Shown piece after piece: positions 36,701 through 48,959 of a DNA stretch of 64,000 nucleotides. This DNA comes from Stichopus chloronotus. Its lineage: Eukaryota > Echinodermata > Holothuroidea > Aspidochirotida > Stichopodidae. Position numbers and translations under genes: made by a program. The stretch lies in NCBI GenBank assembly GCA_021234535.1, contig CM037832.1, positions 3,703,359 through 3,767,358 of the forward strand, given 5' to 3'. The notes below the pieces were generated by a model. That model was not told where the DNA came from and made no database searches. It saw only the letters and a program-made list of their open reading frames with translations. The number at the start of each line of letters is the position of its first letter. Positions within the stretch are counted from its first letter, which is position 1.

Positions 36701-39700
36701 GGGTCTCTGAATATACACTCATTTCACAACTTGATACCTTTTGTTGGAATTCTAATATTTTTCTTCTTTCTTTAAGTCTTTATCTACTTTGAGAGTAATG
36801 TTTGGGAAAATATGAAAGACAGGAACATTTCAAGTAGGTCTCACACACATTACGCCCCTCTGATGTCCAAGGCCGATACATTTAAAATGTCAGTGGTGTC
36901 ACTTGCTTTCTGAAAGTCTCGGATGTTTTTGCGTCACATCTTTGTATGAATCTTATCAATGTAATTTCATGCACCACCTTAAAATTCATATACTTTCTGC
37001 CGGGCCTTTACTGATGAACATTGCTAATAGAACATTTCTGATTATTTTAACAACAATACCTGTTTTGATCTGATCAATTATACTTTGTTTCTCTGTGACC
37101 TTGATGGCTCCAATTGCACAAACCCTCCTCAGGACCCCTTCGGCGGCAGCATATTCACCGAGAATAAAATGGACCTAAACGAAGATGGTGGTGGACAAAA
37201 AAAAAAACAACAAAATACTCTATTCACTGTTTCTAGTATAAGGACATGTTGCATCAATAGGTCAAGTGTAATATGGTTAGGATCATTGTAAAAAGTCAAT
37301 AGCAATGAGAGCATTTAAACTTAACATCTTGGGGACTATATTACACATCTTGAATGGGGACACATTGTAGGTCCAACGACAGGCATAACTTTGGGTACAG
37401 CCTGTAATCATCGTTCCACGATCACTACTCAACATCTAAAATTTTTACCAAGATTTCTTTCATCGGACTAAAAAACTTTTGGAGTTTGTCTAAACTGCCT
37501 GTGCCAGGAAAAGTTCATGCTTAATCTGTTTTCCTCAGTCTCTGGTCATGTAATTTTCCTAAGGTTAATTTGTGCTTGGATTCATTAATGTGGGGGGGGG
37601 GGGGGGGAGGAGACAGCATGCAGCGTTATAAAAATTCTTTCTCAGAGCTAACTACCCCTTCCATGCAGACACGTACATTATACTCCTTGTAACGCGCCAA
37701 TGATTTGACAAAATGGAAGATGATATCACAAATTAACATAAATGTGGATCCATACCGCTAAACTTGAGGAGGTTATCAAGGACAAATAACAGAAATGATT
37801 TTAAAGGTATTACAGTCTAAGGGAGGGATAGGTAGTTGTAAGAGGGATTCTACCAGTAGGATAGGTATTGTGAGAAATACCGAGAGGACAGGTAGCTGTG
37901 AGAAAGGCTTAGAGGGCTCTTTAATACTTTTCAGTGTTGGTTTAATTTTAAATGCAGCCAAAAGCACACTTCCAACGAAACATGGGCAGAAACTTGCTAT
38001 AACAGCCAAAAATGATGGAGAAAGAATATTCTTGATTGAGATGAAGAGGCCTCTGACATCTGAATTTAGCTTATTGATTGTGTCTCCATATGGAGGTAAT
38101 ATTCAGATTTAAACAGGGTTCCTATGGATACAGAATTCAGAATCTCAGCTGAAAAGTCAGGTTCTACACTTATGATCTTTACAGGAAGTGTGATTGTAGG
38201 CTAAATAAACAGCCCTTGGCAAAATAGCCTCTAATACTTTGTTTGCTTGTTTGTTTACAATTAAGTTAAAAATAGGAGGTTCCATTATTTTAACATAGTC
38301 CTGGCAAAATGCATAGTGTGTTTTAACATCACATACAATCTCACCACAATGGGGAAAAGGTAATAATATTGGGAAATATTTCACAGTTCGACGATGTAAT
38401 TATGATGTAATCTCATTTGTGTTATTGTTGATGAATTATCAGCTTTCATGTAACAGGAAATACAACACAATAAAAAAGGTAGGAACATACACATAGGATG
38501 GCAAAGAATGAGATGGGGGTGAGGGGGGGCTGCTTGCTTGGAAATGTCATGACAGCAGAGGGAACACTATCAAAAGGGTGACCAGAGGGCACTAGATATG
38601 GTAAATAAGGGGTGCATGAGTCACAACAGATGGGTGGGAGAGTTAAAAAGGTTACATGTAACATGTCCTTGTAAACTACATAGAAATGATGGGCAGAAAG
38701 AATACAAGACAATACAGCTAAAGTTTTGAGTATAAACTTGAAGTTACAAATTACGTGACCACAAGCTGTTTCATGTCATTGAGATATTTAGGTTGGTTTA
38801 CTATTTGACATGTATAGAGAATGTACAGTTTGCGTGTTTTGTGAGTTTCTGTGCAAAGTCCAGGGATCTTACAAATAGACATTAATTATATTTGACGATT
38901 CTCACATGACCGATTCATGACCACATCGCTTAAGAATTTGACTGATGAATAATGGTGCAGGGATTGTGAAAAACTAGCGGAGTTTTTTGCCTAACGATTT
39001 CTGTCATTTTCACGAATGACTTTTCTCATACCTGGCAAGTGAAAATAATATTTCCTGATTTTTTTCAAGCCAAGGGAAACCCCCGAAAAGTTTGAAATGG
39101 CATCTTCATCTTACGTGGGCTCTCTGTATGAGAACGTCGCTCTCCTTTTCTTTGTCTTTGAGTTTCTTGGAGATGGAGAATGCTATATCCAAGGCCTGCA
39201 GGGACTGGGATGTGTTATTCATCCTCAGGTAAACATCTCCGAGACTCAGGTGGCCTCTGTAAAGATCCTCCATTCTATTATGCTCCCTTCAAGCAGAGAA
39301 AAAGGAAATTATGGACCGCTTAAACGTCTAAATTAGAGCGACCCTAGACGATTCTCCAGCATGAGGAGATATGTTACGCATCACCAAAATGTGAAGTCGA
39401 GAGCAATGCAAAGATTGGTGTCAACAAAGATCTAATATATAGTCTACAATGATAATGCATTAAACTAATACCGATCTTGATGGTTTCAGACTTTTTTTCT
39501 CCAAATTCTGACAGGTGGTTGACAGTACCATCTCTTGGAGTGACGTATTTCTATCCACCAAACAGTTCCATCACAGCAGTCGAGCATGTTTACATCAATA
39601 GAGCATCGACCACTAGAGAAATTGTTTTAAACGGATGTAATTTTGTGATAAACAATATGTAGAACACTTACTGTGATATCTTTATCCCTTTTTCTATGGA

Positions 39701-42700
39701 GACTACACTCTTAGTGTAGTTTTCCTGGTGCATGTAAACCAATCCGAGATTAAGGTAGAGGCGGGCTTTCATCTGTTGGAGTTCGTTATCGCTCACTAAT
39801 CCCGTTAGATGATTATCGCACACTGACATACTCCTGTTGCAAAGAAAAGATGCAAAATACCGAAGAAAAGATCACATGACATTCTGATTTCCTGCCGATA
39901 TCTCACTTTTTCATACACACACAATCACAATCACAAGCAAACGCAACCCAATGGAGAAAGGAAGGGACCACATCAAAATGAAAAGCAAAGATGCAAGAAT
40001 GACAACCACATTCTGGGTCACTTACGGGTTTGATGTTACCCAATGTGGATATGAATGAGTAACGTCATTAACTCAGCATTGATGAAAATTGTGGTCATGA
40101 AGGATGGCATATATCTCTTTACCAAGGTAAATCACAAGTGGATAGAAAGTTCATGACAACAGATTGTGGTTAAAGATCTGAAATTGTACAAGTTAGCAAA
40201 GGCAACATGGAATACATCTTGTGGGAGTGTCTACTGTGACTAAAACAACAAAGTACATTGTAAATTGTGATATAAGGATCATCTACTAACAATGGACTAC
40301 CAACACACCACTTGAGCAAAGTTTCCTTCTTGAAATACGTGTTTACAAACCAAGGCATCACATATACACATACATACAGTAGCATCGCATGGATTCCTTG
40401 CCTGCCTTTGGCAAGGAATCAAAAATGAGAAAATTTTTATAACTGCCAAACCATTTGACTGAAGTATCCAGTCATGTCAAGAAAATTACTGTAGGGCAAA
40501 ACACACATCTGCAGCATTTTTGCAAATGCAACATTCAGTGTTTGTAGGGATGCAGTGATTTATTCACTGGTGATAAAACCTCGAGCAAATGTCTGGGTGA
40601 CAAAGACTTTTGCATTTATGCAAAACTACTTTCTGTTCAAAAATATCTACACATGTTTATTGTTTGGATATGTCTCCTGTTTGTATGTAACTCTCTTTTG
40701 TCCATACAGTACCAGGGTGGGAAAACCTTGCGAACCTTCCGAACCTGGTTCGCGGGAAATCGGCGACGCTCGCAGGAAATCCTGCGTGTCGGGACACATT
40801 TTTTTTTAAATGAAAAATGGGGAAAAAACCGGGAAATCTTCAGAGAAACAAAATAAATGAGGGCGAACAGGGAAAATGCTGTTAGACAAATATTTACAAG
40901 AAGCTCTGTTGATCGCTATTGTTTACGATACTCACATAGGCAAATAGCGCATGTTACCTCTATGCCAATAAACCAAGATGTCCAGTATATACCCAACGAC
41001 CATGCAAGTAACCAGAAATTATCGCCAGTTTGCTTTTAGGCACACTTCAGCCACCCTACATACCCTATGAATCCCAGTGTCCCGGCCCCAGGATGATTCG
41101 CGCAGAGCTCGTGCACAATTTTCATCTCCTTCGGTTTTAGTGTTTTTTATATTTTCCGAACTCAGCAGAAGATTCTCTGTGCAATTAATGAGAACGGAGT
41201 GCTTTCATGCAAGTAGGTACGTAAACAGCATACATACAGTACATAGCGGCTGCAACAGACCAACACGGCATGGCTTGACCTTTGTACCCTCTTTACGTTT
41301 ACAGTCTTACACACAGATGCAATGGTAGCACCAAACACCTTTCTGGAAAACATAACGTTACACGCAGTAAAAAAAATTGCCTCGATTAAACCATTTTAAC
41401 ATATGGGGGACGACTTTCATTTTTAACTTTTTTGCTTGCTGCAAATTTCTGCTGCCTGTTAATGGTCACAGTCATCAGGGATAAAAAAGTTCGGTACAAA
41501 TGTCGTAGCTGCAACAGGTGGCTGAATTTGAGTATTATGACTGTAATAAATGTCCATTTTGGGACAGGTGTTGACATTTTTGCAGTTAAAAACTTTTCTT
41601 GAAACATGCCAGGATTTTTTTACGTCAAACTCGCAGAGCTGTTTGTAAGTAGCACAGCTTGTAGTAGTTGACAGTGGATAGTGGTCTATGATCAAGTCAT
41701 TTATTCTAGGCCGATTGCGTATCTATATAGTGTAATATCGGGCTCAAGTTTCACTGTTTCTGACATTTTGTAAGTGACACTTCTTCACATTCAAAAAGGT
41801 ACCGTACATTGCAACAACGCAAGTAACCTAACTTTAAGCTTTCGTGATTGATTTTTCAAATATTGTACGAGTTTTCAGGCATATTTTTTGTGCTCAGCTG
41901 CACAATTTTCACCCCTTCGATGTGCTAGGAACCCCAATCTTCCGGGAGCTTGCCCCTGAACCCCCCCACAATGGGGTTGCCACCCATACACAAATGTCAG
42001 CAGGAAATCGGTGGATTTTCTACCGTGTTTGCGGGAAATTCAGCAAGGTTTCCAACCCTGTACAGTACATGGTACATGGCACGCTGCAGCCATAGTGTAG
42101 CCAATGTCATCATTGGCTTGTGTAGCATAGGCCTTGACTAGATCTACCTATGAAGGAGAAAATTAACCTCCCAACCCCCTTCCCACAAAATAATAGGAAT
42201 TAAATAATAATGCTCCACCTTAAGAATGCCTCCTCTGATTTTGTGATGCTTTCCCGTGCTTCTGAGCTGCCTTTATCATCAGCGGAGGCCGCCTTACAGA
42301 TGTAAGTCCTTCCAAGGGTAGCAAGTGACCGCTGCAATTCTGCGTAGTTTTTGTTGGACTCAGCCCAAGCCATGTACTGATTGTGGTGGCTCAGGGCCGT
42401 TGGAAAGTACCCTACCTCGGCAAAGCATTCGCCTAGGCTGCGATGAGTCATGGCCTGTCCCATGGCATCGTTCTGACGGATCCATAACTCCATCTCCTCT
42501 TTGAAAGCCTTTATTGCTTCTTGATAACTCCCTTCAAAAGGAAAGAAATCAAATGAAATAATGACACACCTTTCTGTCATTTCATTAAAATACTTCAAAA
42601 GTGTGATGCACATTCTTCTACAACATAAATAACATGCCTTATTTAGAATTAGTCGTTTGGGGTTATTTAGAGTCCAGGGATCAAGTTGCCGAAAAACAAA

Positions 42701-45700
42701 CTCCACATTCCTAATGCAAAATGGGAAGCACATGGGAATGCACACGTACAGTATGCAGCATTTCAACATTGAAAAAAAACTTCTTGATGTAAAACCTACA
42801 CTTTATCATTGATTACCATTTCTTATGTGTAGTCGCCCAATCTTACTGCATATTTCCGCTTCTTTCCTTGGCTTGCCATTCTGTGCGAATCTCAGCCTTT
42901 CCCTCACGAGACCTGCATGTCAGGATAAAATGAGAACAACATTGTTTTTATTATCAACTACTGTAGGTTACTAGAGATAAATCTTAAGCATTTGGTTGAT
43001 ACTTGAATGAAGAAAGAAATTTGAATTTGTATTCATATCATAAGTACTGTGACTTTCATCAAGGGATAGTTTAAAGGAAACCATGAACTCCACTGACGCA
43101 GTGGCACGAGTGTAAGGATTCACCAGATATAACAAAAGTGTTTAGCAGCAATACTCCTGAAGCATGGAGGATAACCGACCAAGGAAACATGCTACAGTAC
43201 TTTTGGTCAGAAGTTCTCCATCGACTCTCCTTAGAAAGTCTCAAAGTCAAATGATTTAGAGCTTTCAAAAAGAGAAACCTTATTACACTGCAAAGAAGTT
43301 TCACCATTATTACACGGAACAGATCAGTGAAGCATTCTTCCATTGACTGCAGTGATACTTGAGTACCACGTATAAGATTCAGAGAATTTTCTGTAAGATG
43401 TAAAGTCCTCACTCGAATTCTCCACACAACTTCTGCACTGTACTACTTTACTACTTTTCACTATTATGCTAGTGAACCAAGCTTATAACCTTTAACATTA
43501 CCTTTACAGACACCAAGGTCTGTCATTTGGACTATTGCACCCTTATCAAACTACCACTCAAAAGTTTGGCCAGTGTTACCCAGTCAATTGGGAATCTTCT
43601 CACCCAATACCTAGACCTCTAACTAATCTTTTGCTTGGATACATTTTTGGCAAATATTCTTTTCCATAATGTAGTTCACTTCCTGCATCTTTTTTTCCTC
43701 TGGATCTTTTAATTCCGGTTCAAACTGATTCCCATAAAAGTATCAGTGGTGTGAAAATGATCCCTGGCAGATCTCTCCTCATGGCCATTCATTACTACTT
43801 GGATTTATTTTCATCCAGAGATTCTTCCCAGTCCAAAGATTCCAGCTTCCTACCAGGAACCACTGCTGCATTGGAACCTGTATTGGCTGGGGTGTGCAAT
43901 TGACAAACTTCATCAACTGGTGTAAAATTCTGACATAAAATTTTGGACTTTCCAGTATGGTACTAGGCTATGCCTTTACTGCTTGGCACAATTTTCCTAG
44001 GTTCCATTAACCAGTGGGGTGACTGAAGCAATCTGTTCTGTATCCTTCCTCTCTATCCTTCAGTGAGGGGTCTCTGTGGTTGCAGGAACACTGAGAGAGA
44101 AGACACATGATGGCCCAACCATGTAACCCCATGGTTGCCAATGACTTCACCATGGGTATAGTGTTGCAACTTTGCCAAGTCAGGCACTGTAGTGTGTAAT
44201 TGTTCGTTTTGTACGTATGTCTACTGCCGAAAGCTTCCAAGGCCTTCCAGACTACAATGTCATTCTATGTGAGTCAAGAGTGGAAACTAAATATCATCAG
44301 ACCTCTAGGTTACGGATTTTTAAAATGAAAACATAAATTATTCATCCTCATTGATTATTAATATGTGTAGCCTACAGACATTGCTAATCTTACTGAATCC
44401 TACGTACAGTAGTCCTGCCTCCAGTGAGAAATCATGTGATGTAGGCAATGTCTCTCTCAATATTTTTCCATATGTTTCTCAAATTAGCATAATAGGCCAA
44501 TGCTGACAGAAATTTATACTGCATGTGAAATTTTGTGGCAATTGGACTACTTTTGTGATTTCTCTGAGGTTGTACTGTAGGAATCTAAGAGATTACCCAA
44601 ATCTGAATATTTACAACTTACTTACTTCATCTTGAATCAACAAATTAAAATAATTCAGGGAAAAATTATCTCTTGGAAATAGTACAAAACACGATCTTTG
44701 GAGTCCATCTCTTGAGCAATGGTGGTGTGGCACCCCTGCTCCAGCAGTGAAAGGGCATATGTGGAGCTTGGGAAGGAGATTTCTAACATTTCTGAAAATC
44801 AAGGAGGTATTTTTCCGAAAAAAGTCTGAAACAAATGATGGTGGCGCACCACATAGGTAGTCTTCCCTAGTTTTAGCTGTCAAGTAAGTGATGATGGGAC
44901 CCACTGGTGCACTGGGCTTCCCACGAAGAATGCACCAGTACACCACCACTGCTTTTCATCTTTTGACCCCTAACTGGTTATTGCAAATTTGCATTGGTGC
45001 CACACAATACCAGACTGGAGGCTTTGTAAAATCTCCTACCCCCCTCTCAGGAGAAAATGACCAATTTTCTGAAATTTTCTGGTTCTTCAACTGCAAATGT
45101 AAATCCACAGCAAATTGGAGGCTCAGTGAATTTTCATGAAAAACAGGCCACACACATGCCACAGTGTCGTTCTTAAAAGTTTCCTGTGCATGAAGTTCTA
45201 ACATAACTGTCTGTCCATTTCCATTTTCAAAACAATGCCATGCAGTACTGTATAATTACTGCAATTAATGCATATATGAAGGCATAACTTAGTTGAAAGT
45301 GGAAATATAATTTTGTTGGACCATATTTCACTTTACTAACACTGTAGGGGCTTCATCCAGAAGTCATAGATTGGAAGCCTGCCCTCACTTCCGGTGTCCA
45401 CTTGGCAAACAAATTTTTCCAAATTCCCAGAAAAGTTTTCTTGCCAAGTTTTGTATGAACATCCCTTTGTTTCGGCGGATGACTAATTATGCATCAGCCG
45501 AAACCTCTTACTTGACACGAGAAGATGAACAAAGCACTCTTATCTCTGCGTCCTACTTCTCAACGATTAGGCACGAGCCTCCGTCTCTAGTGAGAGTAGC
45601 GAATTTTTATTAAATACCCGATTATTGACGCCAATAATCCTCGCATATTCATCTTCATATTTTTACCCCAATTTCACTTTATATACTTCCCGGAGAACTC

Positions 45701-46086
45701 TTTCAACTTCCTTAGCAAAGCCACGTGGTTCGCGACAGGAAAGCGAAAAGTTCTTTACAGCATCACTTCAGTAATTCGCCGATTTATATATTTTACTTGT
45801 ATTTTATAATTTGGAATATCGACCAGGACCGGAATATATTGACCACGGATTTAGCCCGAGCGATTGTTCATAAACGGACTTTAGATTTGTTTTTGCTGAG
45901 TACACTTCTGATTTCCTTATTCGATCTGTATAGTTGCCCCCATACTCTCCTAAAACACTTCACAACAATTACTGTAGCATTCACATTGTGTAATGACTAA
46001 AAAAAAAAAAAAAACTTGGGACAATGCAGCAGATCAATATAATGAATGGACTTACGAGCTAACTTTATTTTCTCTGGTGTCTTCAT
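18756..46086 (-). CDS. TONSL: Tonsoku-like DNA repair protein (20 coding exons; ankyrin domain not found; frame breaks in exons 13 and 14)
   Basis: Inferred exons in transcript order: 46086-46056, 42912-42817, 42531-42219, 39833-39672, 39286-39115, 37174-37060, 35086-34938, 33576-33424, 32665-32540, 32122-31927, 30554-30493, 29404-29299, 29204-28545, 27636-27482, 26169-26091, 24869-24571, 22189-22015, 20905-20730, 19571-19498, 19122-18756. The sum is 3666 nt, about 1,220 codons. Phases are continuous except in exons 13 and 14. The order TPRs, acidic stretch, linker, ubiquitin-like segment and leucine-rich repeats is that of animal TONSL. Human TONSL is somewhat longer and has three ankyrin repeats after the acidic stretch; none is recognisable here. 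TONSL works in the nucleus with MMS22L to protect and restart replication forks and to promote RAD51-dependent recombination. Exon 8 uses a GC donor. The intron between exons 12 and 13 is only 94 bp. A two-codon upstream ORF overlaps the start codon. Two psi-K-x-E words (IKME in exon 12, VKTE in exon 13) are possible SUMO sites. Gene identity is secure; intactness is not. Confidence 0.95.
21110..21380. repeat. AT-rich tandem repeat, 70-bp period, with TAACAAATTA words
   Basis: Two nearly exact 70-bp units start at 21211 and 21281, surrounded by shorter degenerate ACAAATTA/TAATTTGT words that make many small palindromes. It lies in TONSL intron 17. No function is implied by the sequence. Confidence 0.85.
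23040..23545 (+). repeat. Tandem repeat of 145-bp units plus (CA)n tail
   Basis: Three units, with the TGACCCCTGTTGACC word at 23086, 23231 and 23376, so the period is exactly 145 bp. Each contains TGACCTTTGACCTCC (degenerate in the third), CATACCAAATATGAGATCT, and TTCTTGAGATATCGTGTTTA. A CACAAACATACATACACAC tail follows at about 23520. Single diverged copies occur at 13.03 kb (minus), 33.87 kb and 40.32 kb. Confidence 0.95.
26091..28640 (-). other. TONSL: TONSL ubiquitin-like segment, end of exon 13 to exon 15
   Basis: MRVRVRFKRTVYLVNIP at the end of exon 13 corresponds to the start of the ubiquitin-like region of vertebrate TONSL. Exon 14 gives VTFQWLADEASLRY and then, one base out of frame, HGLKPKVSL and DGALISLKDVVSDTL. 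Exon 15 is VIANIESLVSKSSPEKRPQ. The reading frame breaks between LRY and HGL at about 27590, with no room for an intron. Confidence 0.88.
28640..32122 (-). other. TONSL: TONSL acidic stretch and linker, exons 10-13
   Basis: Exon 10 carries SFSEEEQQPLAESSDDSDED, the acidic stretch that in the family precedes the ankyrin repeats. The next phase-compatible exon, 30554-30493 (NGPQLKKGKDTANPPK), leads straight to a low-complexity linker in exons 12-13. Exon 13 begins in one frame (through VIVKTEPPEE), shifts to a second (ISDPQPAIDDTKDTW to about SPPFHGQTED) and a third (IKKSHQSKGKLIEKYY to the end). Net length is two nucleotides out of frame. Confidence 0.8.
33137..33225 (+). repeat. tRNA-derived SINE-like relic (class II tRNA, Leu/Ser type)
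   Basis: GCTGTGGCCGAGAACATTAAGG resembles the A-box region of a class II tRNA, and GGAGTTTGATCC about 60 nt later resembles the B-box. The acceptor stem is not preserved, so this is a SINE head or tRNA pseudogene rather than a working tRNA. It lies in TONSL intron 8. Confidence 0.6.
33870..33990 (+). repeat. Single diverged unit of the 145-bp repeat family
   Basis: TGACCTTTGACC at 33878-33889 is followed about 80 nt later by TTTCTTGAGATATCATGTTTA, the same order as in the tandem array at 23 kb. It lies in TONSL intron 7. Confidence 0.75.
40310..40425 (+). repeat. Tail of the 145-bp repeat family followed by a perfect hairpin
   Basis: TTCTTGAAATACGTGTTTACA and an ACATACACATACATACA tail match the end of the array at 23.5 kb. 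At 40392-40402 and 40410-40420 lie perfectly complementary 11-base arms with a 7-base loop. It lies in TONSL intron 3, 290 bp from the hAT insertion. Confidence 0.7.
40713..42060. mobile_element. Non-autonomous hAT-type DNA transposon, 1,348 bp
   Basis: The ends are imperfect terminal inverted repeats: CAGGGTGGGAAAACCTTGC on the left and CAGGGTTGGAAACCTTGC (reverse complement) on the right, with further matching GCGGGAAAT words inside. The element is flanked by a perfect 8-bp duplication, TACAGTAC, at 40705-40712 and 42061-42068. The CAGGG start and 8-bp duplication are typical of hAT elements. The longest internal open frames are about 80 codons and none resembles a transposase, so it depended on an autonomous relative. 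It sits in TONSL intron 3, between exons 3 and 4. Confidence 0.88.
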
Positions 46087-47190
46087 CACCCCATTGAAGC
46101 GGTAATCTTTTAGCAAAAGGTGATGGACCTTTGGACGATGGCTAGCATGGGATGAAGACGGACTTAGTCCAAGCCTGGAATGTTGGGCTGAAGGAGTTGA
46201 GGGCTATGACAAGATGGGACCTGATGATATGCAAACTGAAACCAGAACGACAGCCTTGGTAGTACTCATATGTTGCTCCAAAATAAAATGCACTCACAGA
46301 ACTTGGTCTGTTAGGCTAGTGTAGTTAGTTGGTCCAGAAAAAAGAACATCATTCAGGAGACCTGGTGCTGAGGGAGCTCAGTTAAGTACTATTACATAGG
46401 CCTATACTGTGTAGTCTACGCACAATGCATTAGTCCTATGGTTCTGGAGACCGACAGGACTATTCCGCATCCGAAGGCTAAATTACTGAGCAGCCACAGC
46501 AAATATCCCACAGTGATACAGGGCCTACCGTTAGACCCTAGCGTTAGCCTGATTTGTTCCTACTCCCGAGAAAATTATGTCTATCCAGCTAGCACGGGAA
46601 AGTCCAGGAAGGTTGCATGCCCAGCCTTACCAGCATGCACAGGCCCAATACACATCTTGTAAACACACAGGTAATTTACATTAGTATTGTTGAAGGTAGC
46701 AACCACTTAAAGCAGACAAAAAGCACGACAATAGGACGTTATGACAGGCAATACAATACTGACAACGGCACTGTCGTAGAGAGGTGGTGGAGGCACTGTC
46801 GTGGAGCGGTGGTAGAGTGATGGGCGAAACCAGAGACCTTTAACAGGAACACCTACTTCCATACATCTATGAAAGGATATATCCGAAGCGCTTCCAGGAT
46901 TTTTTAGCAGTTGGAGGTCTGAAATGAGGGTATTGTCAAAGATGCCGGAATAGGGGGGATATTAGGGTTCCTATATAGGCGCTGTGTAAGCGGAGAGCCA
47001 TCATTGTAATGTACGACTCTGACGCATGGAGTCGTGCATTCTCACTCCATCCCTTTACCCCAACCTTATGCTCCCATGAAAAAGTCTGGTTATATGCTTC
47101 GTTTTGGGAGAAAAGTTTTGGGCCCGATGTTCCCTTCCCCTCCCCCCACCCCCTTCCCCAGCTTCAGCTTTTGATGACTTGAACAAATTC
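46087..47190. other. Upstream flank of TONSL, no other gene supported
   Basis: It should contain the TONSL 5' UTR and promoter. No head-to-head partner gene is visible. A small GGTGGTGGAGG/GGAGCGGTGGTAGAG repeat lies at about 46780-46815. Confidence 0.5.
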
Positions 47191-47199
47191 ACAAATTGC

Positions 47200-47900
47200 A
47201 GTGGCGGATCCAGGATTTGGCAGAAGGAGGGGCGGGGGGGGGGGAGGCTGGCATGCAGCAGGACGATGACCGATGGCCGTCTTGGGGAGGGGTCAAAGGG
47301 GAATCTTGGGAAATTTTGTCTAACGTAAGGTGGGCCAAATGCAAAATGGTGCTACATTAGATCTGAATTGAGTATATCTTCAGGAATTCTTACTTTTTAA
47401 GTAATGTTTTTTCATGTTTCTGGGTGAAAGTATTCATTCTTAAACCTTTTTTGGGTAAGCGAGACTTTTTCCCCTGTCACAGTCCTTACGTCTCAGCCAA
47501 GGTCACAGTGATTTGTGTAAAAGACTGATCTTGAAGTGGGGGACCATGGGGAGGGATGTCCCTTTACCCTTTGGAACATTTTTGCAAACGTAGGGTGGGC
47601 ATGCAAAATGGTGGTACTGTTGATGCTCGATTTTAATTGAATATTTCTTCATGATTTCCTTTTTCTAACGATGGTTTTATTTCTCATCTTCCTTGGTGAT
47701 TCTGGCATTCTTAGACCGTCCAAAGTAATTCCATTTTTTTCTTTTAACCTGGCACATCCTCGCATCACAGTCTACACCCGTCTGCCCAGGTCCGACAGTG
47801 ATTTGAAGAAACAACTGATCTTGGGTGAGGTTCCAAACTTGAGGGGTTCCCCCTCCCTAAGAGTTTAACAAACAGGTCCCACTTCGTACAAAATGCTGCA
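47200..47900. repeat. Degenerate tandem repeat, about 265-290 bp period
   Basis: AACGTAAGGTGGGC near 47323 and AACGTAGGGTGGGC near 47588 are followed by similar GCAAAATGGTG...ATTGAATAT..TTC...TTTTT blocks. CACAGTGATTTG-like words recur near 47506 and 47796. The left end contains CAGTGGCGGATCCAGGATTTG, a word common at ends of invertebrate repeats, but no matching right end is seen. Confidence 0.65.
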
Positions 47901-48164
47901 AGTGTTTGTGCTTCTTCATATAGATGACCACAAGAAAATGTAAATTGTCTCAGTTTAGTTGTTATATTTATTTCTGGGTATTTTGCCATCACAGGGTATA
48001 GAGAGGTTGATAATGCATGCCAGGGGTGTATCAGTCAAACAGCTTAAAACATAAAGTCCAGCAGTAGATGAAAACAGTGAAACTGATACAAGTGTTTTAG
48101 TATGGGCTATTCTTGAAACAGTGTGTCACTGTCTCTGTCACTGAGTTTGTATATAATGATCAAA

Positions 48165-48470
48165 GGGGGGGGGGGTGGGCATCACCCACTATCACCAACA
48201 GGCGATAACCTTGGGGAAAATTGTCGAGGAGAAAGGTATTCAACCTCAAAGTCAGTACATAATGCGACATATCTGATTTCCACACAACTTTTGGCTAACA
48301 AATCGACATTGGTACCCAACCTCAGAGTCAGTCCATAATGCGACATTTCTGATTTTCAACTCAACTTTTAGCTAACAAATTGTAACGCAATATAATGGGG
48401 GAGGTGATTGCAGGTGGGCCCATCAACTGTCACCCAACAGGCGGTAACTTGGTATAAAATTGTTGACATA
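48165..48470. repeat. Nested tandem repeat, 76-bp units within about 237-bp units
   Basis: CAACCTCAAAGTCAGTACATAATGCGACAT at 48241 recurs with few changes at 48317. ACCAACAGGCGATAACCTTGG at about 48194 recurs as ACCCAACAGGCGGTAACTTGG at about 48431. Confidence 0.75.
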
Positions 48471-48959
48471 GTCATAATGAGCAGGCTACTTCCACCTGTG
48501 GACTGGCTAGTGAAATTAATATCAAGGACTCTGTAGAGTCTAACGTTTATTGTGATAATAATGTCTTTACGATTTAACTTATGCTATTAGTTATTCAAGA
48601 AGAGTAAAAAGGGAGGGCTGTATGAAAAAAAGGGCAAACTCAAGATAACGGAAGTTGACTCAAATTAGTCTTTGTAGATTGAAATTACACCACACCTTCT
48701 CCTCCTCTCCACCCAACTAATTGTCAGCCAATGTTCTATAGGCTACGTGTAACCTTGGCTGAGGGCTTTGTTTCTACCTCAGGCTGCACATGATCAGTCC
48801 TGAAAGATTTCTTGTACAGAAATAACAAACCCCCCCCCCCCTCGTCATAGTGCCAACGTGATGTAATGCAGTTACACTGTAAAAAATGCAACATGGCTCC
48901 GCAGAACAAGTTCGTTACATTATTTTAAGAAACTAGGGTTTCCATCCATCAGCATTATT

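Larger units (their letters stand above)
32540..46086 (-). other. TONSL: TONSL N-terminal TPR-coding exons 1-9
   Basis: About residues 1-439. The start MKTPEKIKLARLVRERL is followed by AEICSKIGRLHIRNGSYQEA and FKEEMELWIRQNDAMGQAM, then HRSLGECFAEVGYFPTALSH, NYAELQRSLATLGRTYI, QMKARLYLNLGLVY, NRMEDLYRGHLSLGDVYL, MAIHEQLGDCCCKV, PIYVSLAATYADSQQYGMAV and CKTWLNVADAQEKAGHSYEA. These are successive TPR helices matching human TONSL in order and spacing. In the family this part helps bind MMS22L. The first intron is long, about 3.1 kb, and intron 3 hosts the hAT element. Confidence 0.93.

Noticed and set aside
44611..45204. ORFs in TONSL intron 1 on both strands
   Set aside because: No splice-bounded segment, no recognisable family, and exon 1 joins exon 2 directly (KLA-R-LVRERL).
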